This document shows, in pieces, positions 19,294-29,225 of a DNA stretch of 64,000 nucleotides. The translations under genes were made by a program, and so were the position numbers. How positions within the stretch are numbered: the stretch's first letter is position 1; every line of letters starts with the position of its first letter. This DNA comes from Methylobacterium sp. 77. Lineage in GTDB: Bacteria > Pseudomonadota > Alphaproteobacteria > Rhizobiales > Beijerinckiaceae. The stretch spans positions 2,264,011 through 2,328,010 of the forward strand of contig NZ_KB910516.1 of the NCBI RefSeq assembly GCF_000372825.1. The letters run 5' to 3'. The notes under the pieces were generated by a model. It was not told where the DNA came from. It worked only from the letters and a program-made list of their open reading frames with translations, and searched no databases.

Positions 19294-20205
19294 TCAGTTC
19301 CGGGCGGCCCTGAAGGTGTCGCAGGATTTGGTCTGGCCGCTCTTGTAGCCGGTCATGAACCAGCGCATCCGCTGGTCGGACGAGCCGTGGGTGAAGGAAT
19401 CGGGCACGGCGTAGCCCTGCGACTGCTTCTGGAGCTTGTCGTCGCCGATGGCGCTCGCGGCCTTCATCGCTTCCTCGATGTCGCCCGGCTCCATGGAATT
19501 GAACTTGTCGTTCGAGTTCTTCGCCCAGACGCCGGCGAGGCAATCGGCCATCAACTCGACGCGCACCGAGAGCTGGTTCGACTCGACCTTGCTCGACGCC
19601 GCCTGCTGGCGGCCCTGGACCTTGCCGAGGATGCCGAGTTCGTCCTGGACGTGGTGGCCGACCTCGTGGGCGATGACGTAGGCATAGGCGAAGTCACCCT
19701 TCACGCCGAACTTCTGTTCCATTTCCTTGAAGAAGGAGGTGTCGAGATAGATCTTCTTGTCGAGCGGGCAGTAGAACGGCCCCATCGCTGCCTGGGCCGA
19801 GCCGCAGCCGCTGCGGGTGCCGCCCTTATACAGAACCATGCCGGTCGGGTGGTACTGCTTGCCGGTCTGGTTGGGCAGGATCTCCTTCCAGACGTCCTCG
19901 GTATTACCGAGGATCGCGGCGGCGAAGCGCCCGTTCTCGTCGGTCGGCTTGGTGTTGCGCTGGGCCTGGGTCTGCGGGTCGACCTGTTCCTGGCGCGGGC
20001 GTCCGCCGCCGCCCATCTGCTCGGCGCCGCCGATCAGGATGGCGGGATTGATGCCGGTGACCCAGCCGATGATGCAGAGGATGACGATGGTCCCGATGCC
20101 GAGCCCGCCGGCGCCGCCACCGGGAAACCCGCCGCCGCCACCACCACCGCCCTCGCCGCGACGGTCCTCGACATTGTCGGACGAGCGGAAATCTTCCCAG
20201 CGCAT
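19294..20205 (-). CDS. Neutral zinc metallopeptidase (YpfJ/KPN_02809 family)
   Basis: A 303-residue membrane-anchored putative metalloprotease. After a short cytoplasmic start and a Gly-rich linker (GGGGGGGGFPGGGAGG) there is one hydrophobic segment (GIGTIVILCIIGWVTGI). The catalytic HExxH lies in YVIAHEVGHHVQDELG. It starts MRWEDFRSSDNVEDRRG, the family hallmark. The active site probably faces the periplasm. Physiological substrates of the family are unknown. It is a single gene with about 190-220 bases on each side. Confidence 0.92.
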   Translation of the reverse strand: MRWEDFRSSDNVEDRRGEGGGGGGGGFPGGGAGGLGIGTIVILCIIGWVTGINPAILIGGAEQMGGGGRPRQEQVDPQTQAQRNTKPTDENGRFAAAILGNTEDVWKEILPNQTGKQYHPTGMVLYKGGTRSGCGSAQAAMGPFYCPLDKKIYLDTSFFKEMEQKFGVKGDFAYAYVIAHEVGHHVQDELGILGKVQGRQQAASSKVESNQLSVRVELMADCLAGVWAKNSNDKFNSMEPGDIEEAMKAASAIGDDKLQKQSQGYAVPDSFTHGSSDQRMRWFMTGYKSGQTKSCDTFRAARN

Positions 20206-20396
20206 GATCTCGTCACCCTTCGTGGCATCGGTTCGCGTCGCGGCGCATCTGGTGGCGTAGGCAAGTCGTGGCGAAGGCTTGTCGTGGCGCAGGCTTGCCC
20301 GGCCCCGACCGTCACGCGCGGCTTGGTCACGACCCCGTGTGCCCGAACTAATTCCCGGGTGAAAGATACGGTTCCGCTTGCGCCGCGCGTTTCACC

Positions 20397-21281
20397 TCAC
20401 GCCCTGCCCTCGAGCGTCGCCTGCAGAAGGCGGAAATCTCTCCAGGCGAGGCGTTTCTGCAGCGGCTGCCGCAGCAGATAGGCCGGGTGCAGGGTCGCGA
20501 GCGCCCTTATCTCCCGGTCTCCGACCCGGTACGGATAGAACCGTCCGCGCGCTTTCAGGATGCCGTCCTTCGTCCCGGTGATCGCCTGCGTCGCCGGACT
20601 GCCGAGGCAGACGATGAGGTCGGGGTCGGCGAGCTCGATCTGCCGCTCGATGAACGGCTTGCAGATCGAGACTTCCTGGGGCGTCGGATTGCGGTTTCCG
20701 GGCGGTCGCCACGGCACGATGTTCGTGACGTAGGCCTTGGTCCGGTCGAGGCCGATCGCCGCCATCATCCGGTCGAGCAACTGGCCGGAGCGGCCCATGA
20801 ACGGTTTGCCGACCCGGTCCTCGTCGGCCCCCGGCGCCTCGCCGATGAACATCAGTTTCGAGGCCGGGTTGCCGTCGGCGAAGACGAGGTTCTTGGCGGT
20901 GAACTTGAGGGGGCAGCCGTCGAAGCCGGCGAGCAGCGCCTCCAGCTCCTCCATGGATGCGACGTCGCGAGCCCGCGCCCGCGCATCGCCCGCCGCCTCG
21001 CCGGGTCTGGCCGAGGCCGATTGGCCGTAGGTCCGTGCCGGGGGAGCCGCGGGCGTCGGGTCACGCGAAGGCAGTTCGCGACGGGGTGGCGGCGGATCGG
21101 CAGGGGACGGATCCCGGGCGGGCAGCTCGCGCCGGGCCGGCGCCGGTCGCCACAGCGACGGTTCGTCGGGCTCCGAGAAACGGTCATGCGGCCGTTCGTC
21201 GAGGCAGAGATCGACGCCGGCTTCCACATGGAAGTCGAGATCGGCGATCACATCGCGCGGCTGGTCGGGACCCTGGCTCAT
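20397..21281 (-). CDS. Uracil-DNA glycosylase (family 4-like), Pro-rich N-terminal linker
   Basis: A 294-residue uracil-DNA glycosylase. Motifs: MFIGEAPGADEDRVGKPFMG (motif 1 and the uracil-binding loop), YVTNIVPWRPPGNRNPTPQE, and the C-terminal HPAYLLR. The first ~110 residues are a Pro/Arg-rich linker containing two copies of RRELPxRDPxPAxPP. Of the four Fe-S cysteines expected in family 4, the first appears absent (FDGCPLKF has one cysteine where CxxC is usual). The ATG at 21281 is chosen because homology begins at MSQGPDQPRDVIADLDFHVE. It is divergent from the ETF dehydrogenase gene. Confidence 0.88.
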   Translation of the reverse strand: MSQGPDQPRDVIADLDFHVEAGVDLCLDERPHDRFSEPDEPSLWRPAPARRELPARDPSPADPPPPRRELPSRDPTPAAPPARTYGQSASARPGEAAGDARARARDVASMEELEALLAGFDGCPLKFTAKNLVFADGNPASKLMFIGEAPGADEDRVGKPFMGRSGQLLDRMMAAIGLDRTKAYVTNIVPWRPPGNRNPTPQEVSICKPFIERQIELADPDLIVCLGSPATQAITGTKDGILKARGRFYPYRVGDREIRALATLHPAYLLRQPLQKRLAWRDFRLLQATLEGRA

Positions 21282-21502
21282 GACTCTCGATGTGGCCTCA
21301 AACCGACCTGTGGACAACACTTTGCGCGACACTTCGCGTGGGCATCGAGGCCCCGGCGGAGCGGGCCCATTCCATGCCGAGACCATCGGCAGGCTTGCGT
21401 TCCTAGCTTGGAATGGGTTGAGAGTGTTCGCAATCATGGCACCACGCGTCTGCCGGCCGGTCTCGACCGGTCTCGGCCGGCGCGGCAGGAGGAGTTTCGA
21501 GG

Positions 21503-23155
21503 ATGGCGTTGCCGGAACGCGAGGGCATGGATTTCGACGTGGTGATCGTGGGCGCGGGGCCCGCGGGTCTCGCCGCCGCGATCCGCCTCAAGCAGATCGC
21601 CGCCGATCTCACCGTCGTGGTGGTCGAGAAGGGGTCCGAGGTCGGCGCCCATATCCTGTCCGGCGCGGTGATCGACCCGCTCGGGCTCGACCGGCTGCTG
21701 CCCGATTGGCGCCAGGACGAGGCCCGGCCGCTCAAGACCGAGGTCGAGCGCGACGAGTTCCTGTTCCTCACCAAGAACAGCGGCCTCACGCTGCCGAACT
21801 TCACCTTCCCGAAATTCATGTCGAACCACGGCAATTACGTCGGCTCGCTCTCGAACGTGACGAAGTATCTCGGCGTGAAGGCCGAGGAGCTCGGCGTTGA
21901 GATCTATCCCGGCTTCCCGGCATCCGAGGTGCTCTACGACGACGCGGGCACCGTTATCGGCGTCGCCACGGGCGATCTCGGCATCGGCAAGGCCGGCACG
22001 CCGCGCGAGGATTATACCCGCGGCATGGAGTTGCGCGGCAAGTACACGATCTTCGGCGAGGGCGCGCGCGGCTCGCTCACCAAGACGCTGATCGACCGCT
22101 TCCAGCTCAATAAGGACAGCGACCACCAGAAATACGGCCTCGGCGTCAAGGAGCTGTGGCAGCTCAAGCCGGCGACGTTCGAGCCCGGCCTCGTGCGCCA
22201 CACCATGGGCTGGCCGCTCTCGAACAAGACCGGCGGCGGCTCCTGGCTCTACCATTTCGACGACCACCTGCTCTCGGTCGGCTTCGTCACGCACCTGAAC
22301 TACGAGAACCCGACCCTGTCGCCGTTCGACGAGTTCCAGCGCTTCAAGACCCACCCGATGATCCGCGACGTGTTCGAGGGCGCCAAGCGCATCGGCTACG
22401 GCGCCCGCGCCATCATGGAGGGCGGCTGGCAATCGGTGCCCAAGCTCGTCTTCCCCGGCGGCTGCCTCGTCGGCTGCTCGGCCGGATTCGTCAACGTGCC
22501 CCGCATCAAGGGCTCCCACAACGCCGTCCTCTCCGGCATGCAGGCGGCCGAGGCCATCGCCGCCGCTCTGACCGCCGGGCGCCAGGGCGATGAGCTCGCC
22601 GATTACGAGGCCGGCTGGCGCGACAGCGACATCGGCCGCGATCTCAAGCGCGTGCGCAACGTCAAGCCGCTCTGGTCGAAATACGGCACCCTCGTCGGCG
22701 TCGGTCTCGGCGGTGTCGACATGTGGGCGCAGACGATCCTCGGCACCTCGCCCTTCGGCACGCTGAAACACGGCAAGCCGGACCACGCCGCGACCAAGCC
22801 GATCGAGCAAGTGACTCCGATCGTCTACCCGAAGCCCGACGGCAAGCTGACCTTCGACCGGCTCTCCTCGGTCTATCTCTCGAACACCAACCACGAGGAG
22901 GACCAGCCGCCCCACCTCAACGTCAAGGACGCGGCGCTCCAGAAGAGTTCCGAGCACGACGTCTATGGCGGCCCCTCGGCGCGCTACTGCCCGGCCGGCG
23001 TCTACGAATGGGTGCAGGAGGGGGCGGGCGTGCGCTACCAGATCAACGCGCAGAACTGCGTCCACTGCAAGACGTGCGACATCAAGGACCCCAACCAGAA
23101 CATCAACTGGGTGACGCCGGAGGGGCCGGGCGGCCCCAACTATCCCAACATGTGA
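21503..23155 (+). CDS. Electron transfer flavoprotein-ubiquinone oxidoreductase
   Basis: A 550-residue ETF-QO. It passes electrons from ETF (acyl-CoA and similar dehydrogenases) to ubiquinone at the inner membrane. The FAD motif DVVIVGAGPAGLAAAIRLK is at the N-terminus. The C-terminal ferredoxin-like domain keeps the [4Fe-4S] cysteines in RYCPAGVYEW and NCVHCKTCDIKDP. An AGGAGG ribosome site lies 14 bases before ATG 21503. It is divergent from the uracil-DNA glycosylase. Ethylmalonyl-CoA and branched-chain metabolism in this organism would feed it through methylsuccinyl-CoA dehydrogenase. Confidence 0.95.
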   Translation: MALPEREGMDFDVVIVGAGPAGLAAAIRLKQIAADLTVVVVEKGSEVGAHILSGAVIDPLGLDRLLPDWRQDEARPLKTEVERDEFLFLTKNSGLTLPNFTFPKFMSNHGNYVGSLSNVTKYLGVKAEELGVEIYPGFPASEVLYDDAGTVIGVATGDLGIGKAGTPREDYTRGMELRGKYTIFGEGARGSLTKTLIDRFQLNKDSDHQKYGLGVKELWQLKPATFEPGLVRHTMGWPLSNKTGGGSWLYHFDDHLLSVGFVTHLNYENPTLSPFDEFQRFKTHPMIRDVFEGAKRIGYGARAIMEGGWQSVPKLVFPGGCLVGCSAGFVNVPRIKGSHNAVLSGMQAAEAIAAALTAGRQGDELADYEAGWRDSDIGRDLKRVRNVKPLWSKYGTLVGVGLGGVDMWAQTILGTSPFGTLKHGKPDHAATKPIEQVTPIVYPKPDGKLTFDRLSSVYLSNTNHEEDQPPHLNVKDAALQKSSEHDVYGGPSARYCPAGVYEWVQEGAGVRYQINAQNCVHCKTCDIKDPNQNINWVTPEGPGGPNYPNM

Positions 23156-23280
23156 GGACGGCCCAACCCCAGGCCGCCCGTCATCCTTTCGCCTTGCGGG
23201 GATGGCGGGAAGAGTTCAGTGTCCCCGCCCGATCGGCATCGGCCCCTCAGGCCGATGCGCTACACACGCGACTGGTGCCC

Positions 23281-25137
23281 ATGAACGGAAACGCCGCGAC
23301 CCGCCGGACCCTCTCGGCCCTCGCCTTGTGCCTCGCCGCCTCGGTGGCGACGTCGCTCACCGCCATGGCCGCCCAGCCACGGGAATCGACTCCGATGACG
23401 GAGTACGAGCCGGCGGAATCGCTCGAGGGCAACTTCCTCTCGGCCTATATCGCGGGTGCGTCCAAGGACACCTCCGCCGCTGCGAGCTTCTACCGCGAGG
23501 CGGTGAAGGCCGACCCGCGCAACGCCGAACTGCTCGAGCGCGCCTTCGTGTCGCTGCTCGCCGACGGCGCCCTGCCCGACGCCTTCCGCGCCGCCGAGCG
23601 CCTGACCGCCCGCGACGGATCGAACGGTCTCGCCCAGCTCAGCCTCGGCGTCCGCCAGATCAAGGCCGGCCAGTTCGCGCAGGCACGGCAGAACTTCTCC
23701 CGCAGCGGCCGTGGCGCCGCCGCAGACCTCACCAGCACGCTGCTCACAGCCTGGGCCTATGCCGGCGCCAATGACGGCAAGCGCGCCCTCGAAGTGGTGA
23801 GCAAGCTCAAGGGCGAGCGCTATTACAACACGTTCCGCGACTTCCATGCCGGGCTGATCGCCAACCTCGTCGGCGACCAGGCGGAGGCCGAGCGCCGGCT
23901 GAAGGCCGCCTACGACGCCGACCAGAATACCCTGCGCATCGTCGACGCCTATGCCCGGTTCGAGGCCCAGTCGGGCCGGACCGACCTTGCGATCCAGGCC
24001 TATACCGCCTTCGACCAGCTGCTGCCGCGCCACCCGATCGTGCGCGACGCCCTCGACAAGCTGAAGGCCGGCAAGCCGCTGACCCGCCTCGTCAACACCG
24101 CCCAGGAAGGGGCCGGCGAGGTGCTTTACGGGCTCGGCGCGGCCGGATCGACCCAGGGCGACGAGCTGCCCGCCGTGGTCTACCTGCGCCTTGCACTCTA
24201 TCTCGCGCCCGAGCACGCCCTCGCCCGCCTGACCCTCGCCGACACGCTCGACCGGATGAAGCAGACCGAGCGCGCCAACGACGCCTATGCGCAGATTCCG
24301 GCGACCTCGCCGCTCAAGCTCAACGCCGACATCCAGATCGGGCTCAATCTCGAACAGCTCGGCAAGGGCGAGGAGGCGATCCAGCTCCTCGACGCCGCGA
24401 TGAAGGAGCATCCCGACAATATCGACGTCGTCACGGCGCTCGGCAACGTCCAGCGCTCGCGCAAGAAATACGAGGAGGCGGCGGCCACCTACAGCCGCGC
24501 CATCGATCTCATCGGCAAGCAGCCGGCCTCGAATTTCTGGACGACCTTCTATTTCCGCGGCACCGCCTACGAGCGGGCCAAGCAATGGCCGAAGGCCGAG
24601 GCCGACCTGAAGAAGGCCCTGGAACTGGTGCCGGCGAACCAGCCGGCGGCACGGGCGCAGGTGCTCAACTACCTCGCCTATTCCTGGGTCGACCAGAACA
24701 TGAATATCGACGAGGCCTTCACGATGCTGAAGCAGGCCGTCGATGCGAGCCCGCGCGACGGCATGATCATCGACAGCCTCGGCTGGGCCTATTTCCGCCT
24801 CGGCCGCTACGACGACGCCATGCGCGAGCTGGAGAAGGCGATCGAGCTGAAGCCCGGCGACCCGACGATCAACGACCATCTCGGCGATGCCTATTGGCGT
24901 TCGGGCCGGCGGCTGGAGGGCAAGTTCCAGTGGCAGCACGCCAAGGACCTGAACCCCGAGCCGGACGACCTCGCCAAGATCAACGCGAAGCTGAAGGACG
25001 GCCTGCCCGAGCTGGAGAAGCCGGCCGCCACCGCCGAGAACCCGCCCGAGGCGGAGAAGGTGAATCCCGAACTGCCCAAGGGCGCGCCGGCCCCGACCGA
25101 GCCTCCGGGCGCGGCCGACAAGAAGACCGGCGGCTGA
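23281..25137 (+). CDS. TPR-repeat exported protein
   Basis: A 618-residue protein with an N-terminal signal peptide (LSALALCLAASVATSLTAMAAQ), then many tetratricopeptide repeats across residues about 40-560, for example SFYREAVKADPRNAELLERA, GWAYFRLGRYDDAMRELEKA and TYSRAIDL. The last 50 residues are Pro/Glu-rich and disordered. It is probably a periplasmic scaffold for protein complexes. Position between ETF-QO and ispE is conserved in related alphaproteobacteria. The ATG at 23281 begins the signal peptide; the longer upstream open frame is a shadow of ETF-QO. A strong terminator follows. Confidence 0.88.
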   Translation: MNGNAATRRTLSALALCLAASVATSLTAMAAQPRESTPMTEYEPAESLEGNFLSAYIAGASKDTSAAASFYREAVKADPRNAELLERAFVSLLADGALPDAFRAAERLTARDGSNGLAQLSLGVRQIKAGQFAQARQNFSRSGRGAAADLTSTLLTAWAYAGANDGKRALEVVSKLKGERYYNTFRDFHAGLIANLVGDQAEAERRLKAAYDADQNTLRIVDAYARFEAQSGRTDLAIQAYTAFDQLLPRHPIVRDALDKLKAGKPLTRLVNTAQEGAGEVLYGLGAAGSTQGDELPAVVYLRLALYLAPEHALARLTLADTLDRMKQTERANDAYAQIPATSPLKLNADIQIGLNLEQLGKGEEAIQLLDAAMKEHPDNIDVVTALGNVQRSRKKYEEAAATYSRAIDLIGKQPASNFWTTFYFRGTAYERAKQWPKAEADLKKALELVPANQPAARAQVLNYLAYSWVDQNMNIDEAFTMLKQAVDASPRDGMIIDSLGWAYFRLGRYDDAMRELEKAIELKPGDPTINDHLGDAYWRSGRRLEGKFQWQHAKDLNPEPDDLAKINAKLKDGLPELEKPAATAENPPEAEKVNPELPKGAPAPTEPPGAADKKTGG

Positions 25138-25182
25138 GCCACGGGTCCGACGGGCCTGAATCTGACTTGACGAGCATCGGAG

Positions 25183-25209
25183 GGCGGGGCCAGACCGGCC
25201 CCGCCTTTT
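25183..25209 (+). terminator. Rho-independent terminator after the TPR gene
   Basis: GGCGGGGCC (25183-25191) and GGCCCCGCC (25197-25205) form a 9-bp stem with loop AGACC, followed by TTTT. It lies 45 bases beyond the TPR stop, so ispE probably has its own promoter in the following 80 bases. Confidence 0.85.
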
Positions 25210-25291
25210 GCGTGGCCGCCGGACCGGCCGCCCTCCGACCCGGATCTGGCCTTGCCCGACCCGGATCCGCCCCTCGCCGACAGAGTCATCC

Positions 25292-26167
25292 GTGCCCGTT
25301 CTCGTCACCCGCGCTCCGGCGAAGATCAACCTCACCCTGCACGTCCTCGGCCGCCGCACGGGCGACGGCTACCACGAGCTCGAGAGCCTCGTCGCCTTCA
25401 CCGGCTCCGGCGACGGCCTGAGCCTCCGGCCCGGTGACGATCTCGCGCTGGATGTGTCCGGCCCCACCGCCGGCCCGGCCGGCCCCCTCGACGACAACCT
25501 CGTGATCCGCGCCGCGCGGGGCCTCGCCCGCGCCGTGCCCGGCCTGCGACTGGGCGCCTTCCATCTGGTGAAGCGCCTGCCGGTCGCGGCCGGCATCGGC
25601 GGCGGTTCCTCGGATGCCGCCGCCGCCCTGCGGCTCCTCGCCCGCCTCAACGACCTGCCCCTCGACCACCCGGCCGTGATCGAGGCCGCCCGCGCCACCG
25701 GCGCCGACGTTCCCGTCTGCCTCGACCCTCGCGGCCGGATGATGCGCGGCGCCGGGGAGGATGTCGGGCCGGCCCTGAACTTCGCTGCGCTCCCCGCCGT
25801 GCTGATCAATCCCGGCGTACCGGTTTCGACGGCCCCGGTGTTCAAGGCGCTCGGGCTCGCCGTGGGCGAGCGCCATGCGGGGGCGGACCATCCGGTCCTT
25901 GCGCCGGGCCTCTGCCTCGATGCGATCCTGGCGGCGGTGACGCCGGCTCGGAACGATCTGGAGGCACCGGCACTCACCGTCGCGCCCATCATCGCCGAGA
26001 CCCTCGCCGAGCTGCGCGACCGGCCGGGATGCCGGCTCGCCCGCATGTCCGGCTCGGGCGCCACGGTGTTCGGTCTCTTCGCGAACCGGCGCGACGCGGT
26101 TCGGGCCGCCGCTCACATCGGATCGCGGCGGCCATCGTGGTGGGTGAGGCCCGTCCTGCTGCGGTGA
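25292..26167 (+). CDS. ispE: 4-diphosphocytidyl-2-C-methyl-D-erythritol kinase
   Basis: A 291-residue GHMP kinase of the MEP isoprenoid pathway that phosphorylates CDP-methylerythritol. Features: [25 protein letters not shown] at the start, the ATP-loop [20 protein letters not shown], and the C-terminal [17 protein letters not shown]. The GTG at 25292 is chosen because family homology begins at [12 protein letters not shown]. The product feeds the polyprenyl diphosphate synthase encoded nearby on the other strand (27998-29020). Confidence 0.93.
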   Translation: MPVLVTRAPAKINLTLHVLGRRTGDGYHELESLVAFTGSGDGLSLRPGDDLALDVSGPTAGPAGPLDDNLVIRAARGLARAVPGLRLGAFHLVKRLPVAAGIGGGSSDAAAALRLLARLNDLPLDHPAVIEAARATGADVPVCLDPRGRMMRGAGEDVGPALNFAALPAVLINPGVPVSTAPVFKALGLAVGERHAGADHPVLAPGLCLDAILAAVTPARNDLEAPALTVAPIIAETLAELRDRPGCRLARMSGSGATVFGLFANRRDAVRAAAHIGSRRPSWWVRPVLLR

Positions 26168-26326
26168 GGCGGGTCCGAGGCCCTCGCTCCCTCGGCAAAG
26201 GACGGCAACCGTTAAGCATAGGCCCCTTCAATGTGGGCTTACTTCGATTTGTGAGTATTCCTGACGAATTCGTTCAGAGAGGCGAAAGGTGGCTGGGCCA
26301 GTGTCCGTTCCGGTCGGGAGCTGAGT

Positions 26327-27946
26327 ATGGAAGAGGCGAAGCAAGGATCCTGGGCCGAGGGCGAGTTTCGCGAGCTCCTCTGCCTGATGATGATCGGAAC
26401 ATGCGTCTGGTTCGCCGGAACGCAGCTGGGCCTGTTTTCGCTCCTCGCGACCTATCCGAACGACAAGGAGCGCCACGATCTCCTCATGCTCGGGATCTGC
26501 ATGAGTCTCGGCATCGTCGTCGCGGCGGTCCGGAAGTCGTTCATGCTGCGGCGGGCGCTGATCTCGCGGGACCTCGCCCAGTCGCGCGCCGAGGCGGTTG
26601 CCCGGCACGACACGATGACGGGCCTGGCCAACCGCCGCCTGTTCCAGGAAAATCTGGACGCCCGGCTCGCCGCCATGCGGGGCGAGACGCCGATCGCGGT
26701 TCTCGTCATCGATCTCGACCGTTTCAAGCCGATCAACGACGTCTACGGACACGCGGCGGGCGATGCCATCCTCTGCGTCGTCGCCGACCGGTTGAGGGCG
26801 CTCCTGCCCGGCGGCCATGGCATCGCCCGGCTCGGCGGAGACGAGTTCGCCATCCTCTACGATTACGGTGACGACCGGGAGACGGTCGGGCGGATCGCCC
26901 AGCAGGTGATCGCCACCCTGTCGCAGCCGGTCCCCTGGGGAGGCCACCGCCTCGATATCGGCGCCACGGTGGGCATCGCCCTGGCATCGCCGGAAACCGC
27001 CACGGCGGAATCCCTGCTGCACGCGGCGGATCTGGCGATGTATCAGGCCAAGCGCGACGGGCGCGGGGCGTTCCGCTTCTTCCAGGTGGAGATGGGCTTG
27101 GCGTTGCGCGCTCGCGCGCTGCTCGAACGGGAACTGCGCGTCGGTATCGAACGCGGCGAGATCGAGCCCTTCTACCAGCCGGTCGTGTCGCTCCCGGGCC
27201 GCGAACTCATCGGGTTCGAGGTGCTCGCCCGCTGGTGCCACCCGCTCCACGGCCTCCTCGGACCGGATGCCTTCATCTCCGTCGCGGAGGAAACCGGCAT
27301 GATCGCCGACCTCACCTGGGCGCTGATGCGGAAAGCCTGCACCGATGCGCGCTCATGGCCGTCGCATCTCCAGCTCGCGGTCAACATCTCGCCGCTGCAG
27401 TTGCAGGACAAGCAGATGCCGGCCCGCATCCTGACGATCCTGACGGAGACCGGCTTCGCACCGAACAGGCTGGAGATCGAGATCACCGAGACGGCGCTGG
27501 TCAACGATATCGAGGCGGCACGGACCGCCCTAACCTCGTTGCAGAAGCTCGGCGTGCGGATCGCCCTCGACGATTTCGGAACCGGCTATTCCAGCCTCTA
27601 TCACCTGCGCGAACTGAAGTTCGACAAGCTGAAGATCGACCGGAGCTACGTCGCCTCGATCCCGCTCGGCACCGAACGGGCCAAGCTCGTCGATGCGATC
27701 ATCGCCCTCGGGTCGAGCCTCGGCCTCGTCACCACCGCCGAGGGGATCGAGAGCAGCGACAGCGTCGATTGGCTCGCTGGCCAGGGCTGCACCTATGGCC
27801 AGGGCTTCCTGTTCGGCGCACCGATGACCAAGACGGCGACGGACCGGCTGCTCACCGAATGGACCGACACGGACGGCAACCTCGTGCTGGATCGCGCGGC
27901 GAATCTGCCGATGGTCGCGGCAGGGCCGGCGACCGCCGCCGCCTGA
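26327..27946 (+). CDS. Membrane-anchored GGDEF-EAL cyclic-di-GMP enzyme
   Basis: A 539-residue protein. Two hydrophobic segments lie in residues about 17-75, then a GGDEF domain (VIDLDRFKPINDVYGHAAGD and ARLGGDEFAIL) and an EAL domain. The EAL signature is EVL (IGFEVLARW), and the catalytic residues are otherwise complete: Asn in AVNISPL, Glu in EIEITETAL, Asp pair in DDFGTGYSSL, Lys in FDKLKIDRSY, Glu in TTAEGIES and Gln in YGQGFLFG. There is no RxxD product-inhibition site before GGDEF. Both cyclase and phosphodiesterase activity are possible. GGGAG lies six to seven bases before ATG 26327. It appears inserted between ispE and the polyprenyl synthase. Confidence 0.92.
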   Translation: MEEAKQGSWAEGEFRELLCLMMIGTCVWFAGTQLGLFSLLATYPNDKERHDLLMLGICMSLGIVVAAVRKSFMLRRALISRDLAQSRAEAVARHDTMTGLANRRLFQENLDARLAAMRGETPIAVLVIDLDRFKPINDVYGHAAGDAILCVVADRLRALLPGGHGIARLGGDEFAILYDYGDDRETVGRIAQQVIATLSQPVPWGGHRLDIGATVGIALASPETATAESLLHAADLAMYQAKRDGRGAFRFFQVEMGLALRARALLERELRVGIERGEIEPFYQPVVSLPGRELIGFEVLARWCHPLHGLLGPDAFISVAEETGMIADLTWALMRKACTDARSWPSHLQLAVNISPLQLQDKQMPARILTILTETGFAPNRLEIEITETALVNDIEAARTALTSLQKLGVRIALDDFGTGYSSLYHLRELKFDKLKIDRSYVASIPLGTERAKLVDAIIALGSSLGLVTTAEGIESSDSVDWLAGQGCTYGQGFLFGAPMTKTATDRLLTEWTDTDGNLVLDRAANLPMVAAGPATAAA

Positions 27947-27997
27947 CGGTTCGCCGATCACGCCGCTCGATGTTGCCGTGAAGCGGCGGGCTCGCGC

Positions 27998-29020
27998 TCA
28001 GTGAGCGCGAGCGATGCAGAAATCGACCACCTGAAGCAGGGCCGATTTCATTGGCCCGTTCGGGAACAGTGCCAGGGCGTCGCGGGCGATGGCACCGTAG
28101 TGACGGGCCCGGTCGATCGTGTCCTCCAGCGCCCTGTGCTTGCGCAGGATCGCCAGGGCCGTGTCGAGATCGGCCTCGGCCACCTCTCCGTCCTGCAGGG
28201 TGCGGCGCCAGAACGTCCGCTCCTCTTCGCTCCCGCGCCGGAACGCGAGCACGATCGGCAGGGTGATCTTGCCCTCGCGAAAGTCGTCGCCGACATTCTT
28301 GCCCATCGAGGCGCTGGTGCCGCCGTAATCGAGCACGTCGTCGATGAGCTGGAAGGCGATGCCGAGATTCATGCCGTAGGAGCGGCAGGCCGCCTGCTCC
28401 GCCCTCGGCCGCTCGGCCAGCACCGGACCGACCTCGCAGGCGGCGGCGAACAGCTCGGCGGTCTTGGCGCGGATGACGGCGAGATACTCGTCTTCCGAGG
28501 TCTCGGTGTTCTTGGCGGCGGTGAGCTGCATCACCTCGCCCTCGGCGATGACGGTCGCCGCCGCCGAGAGGATGTCGAGGGCGCGCAGCGAGCCGACCTC
28601 GACCATCATCCGGAAGGCTTGGCCGAGCAGGAAGTCGCCGACGAGCACGCTCGCCTCGTTGCCCCATTTGATCCGTGCCGCCACGCGGCCACGGCGCATG
28701 TCGCTCTCGTCCACGACGTCGTCGTGGAGAAGCGTCGCCGTGTGCATGAACTCGACGCTGGCGGCGAGCTTCACCGCGCCCTCCCCGGCCGCGTAGCCGC
28801 AGAGATCGGCCGTGGCGAGGGTGAGGATCGGGCGCAGGCGCTTGCCCCCGGACGCGATGAGGTGGTTCGCCACCTCCGGAATCATCGCGACGTCGGAGCC
28901 GGTCCGCGACAGGATGGTCGCGTTCACGCGCTCCATGCCCTTCGCCACCAGCGCCACAAGATCGTTCAGGCTAGACTCCGGATCGGAGCGGCCCTCATCG
29001 AAGGAAACGACGACACCCAA
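27998..29020 (-). CDS. ispB: Octaprenyl-type all-trans polyprenyl diphosphate synthase
   Basis: A 340-residue polyprenyl synthase that makes the isoprenoid tail of ubiquinone. The two aspartate-rich motifs are LLHDDVVDESD and QLIDDVLDYGG, with the Lys/Arg of GGKRLRP before the first. Product length (octa- or decaprenyl) cannot be fixed by eye, so the symbol is by family. The frame stays open far upstream; the TTG at 29020 is chosen because GGGAGG lies seven bases before it and homology begins there. It is convergent with the GGDEF-EAL gene. Confidence 0.88.
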   Translation of the reverse strand: MGVVVSFDEGRSDPESSLNDLVALVAKGMERVNATILSRTGSDVAMIPEVANHLIASGGKRLRPILTLATADLCGYAAGEGAVKLAASVEFMHTATLLHDDVVDESDMRRGRVAARIKWGNEASVLVGDFLLGQAFRMMVEVGSLRALDILSAAATVIAEGEVMQLTAAKNTETSEDEYLAVIRAKTAELFAAACEVGPVLAERPRAEQAACRSYGMNLGIAFQLIDDVLDYGGTSASMGKNVGDDFREGKITLPIVLAFRRGSEEERTFWRRTLQDGEVAEADLDTALAILRKHRALEDTIDRARHYGAIARDALALFPNGPMKSALLQVVDFCIARAH

Positions 29021-29225
29021 ACTCGATGCCTCCCGAGCTCTCACACCGGGCAGATCCCGGCGGCGTACCCGCCTCTCGGGCCGGTCCGCTCGACCGGGCA
29101 ATCTCCCGCGACCAACATCCACGCGGGCACCCCTTCGCATGCGCGCCGAGGCGCTGCAACATCCAGCACTTCTGCCTGTATACAAAGGGCGGCGGCGCGG
29201 GGCCGCCGATGAGGCGGGTGGACGC

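Noticed and set aside
23260..25359. A minus-strand open frame of about 700 codons antisense to the TPR gene
   Set aside because: Leu/Val/Gly/Arg-rich shadow of the TPR repeats; no start site or domain.
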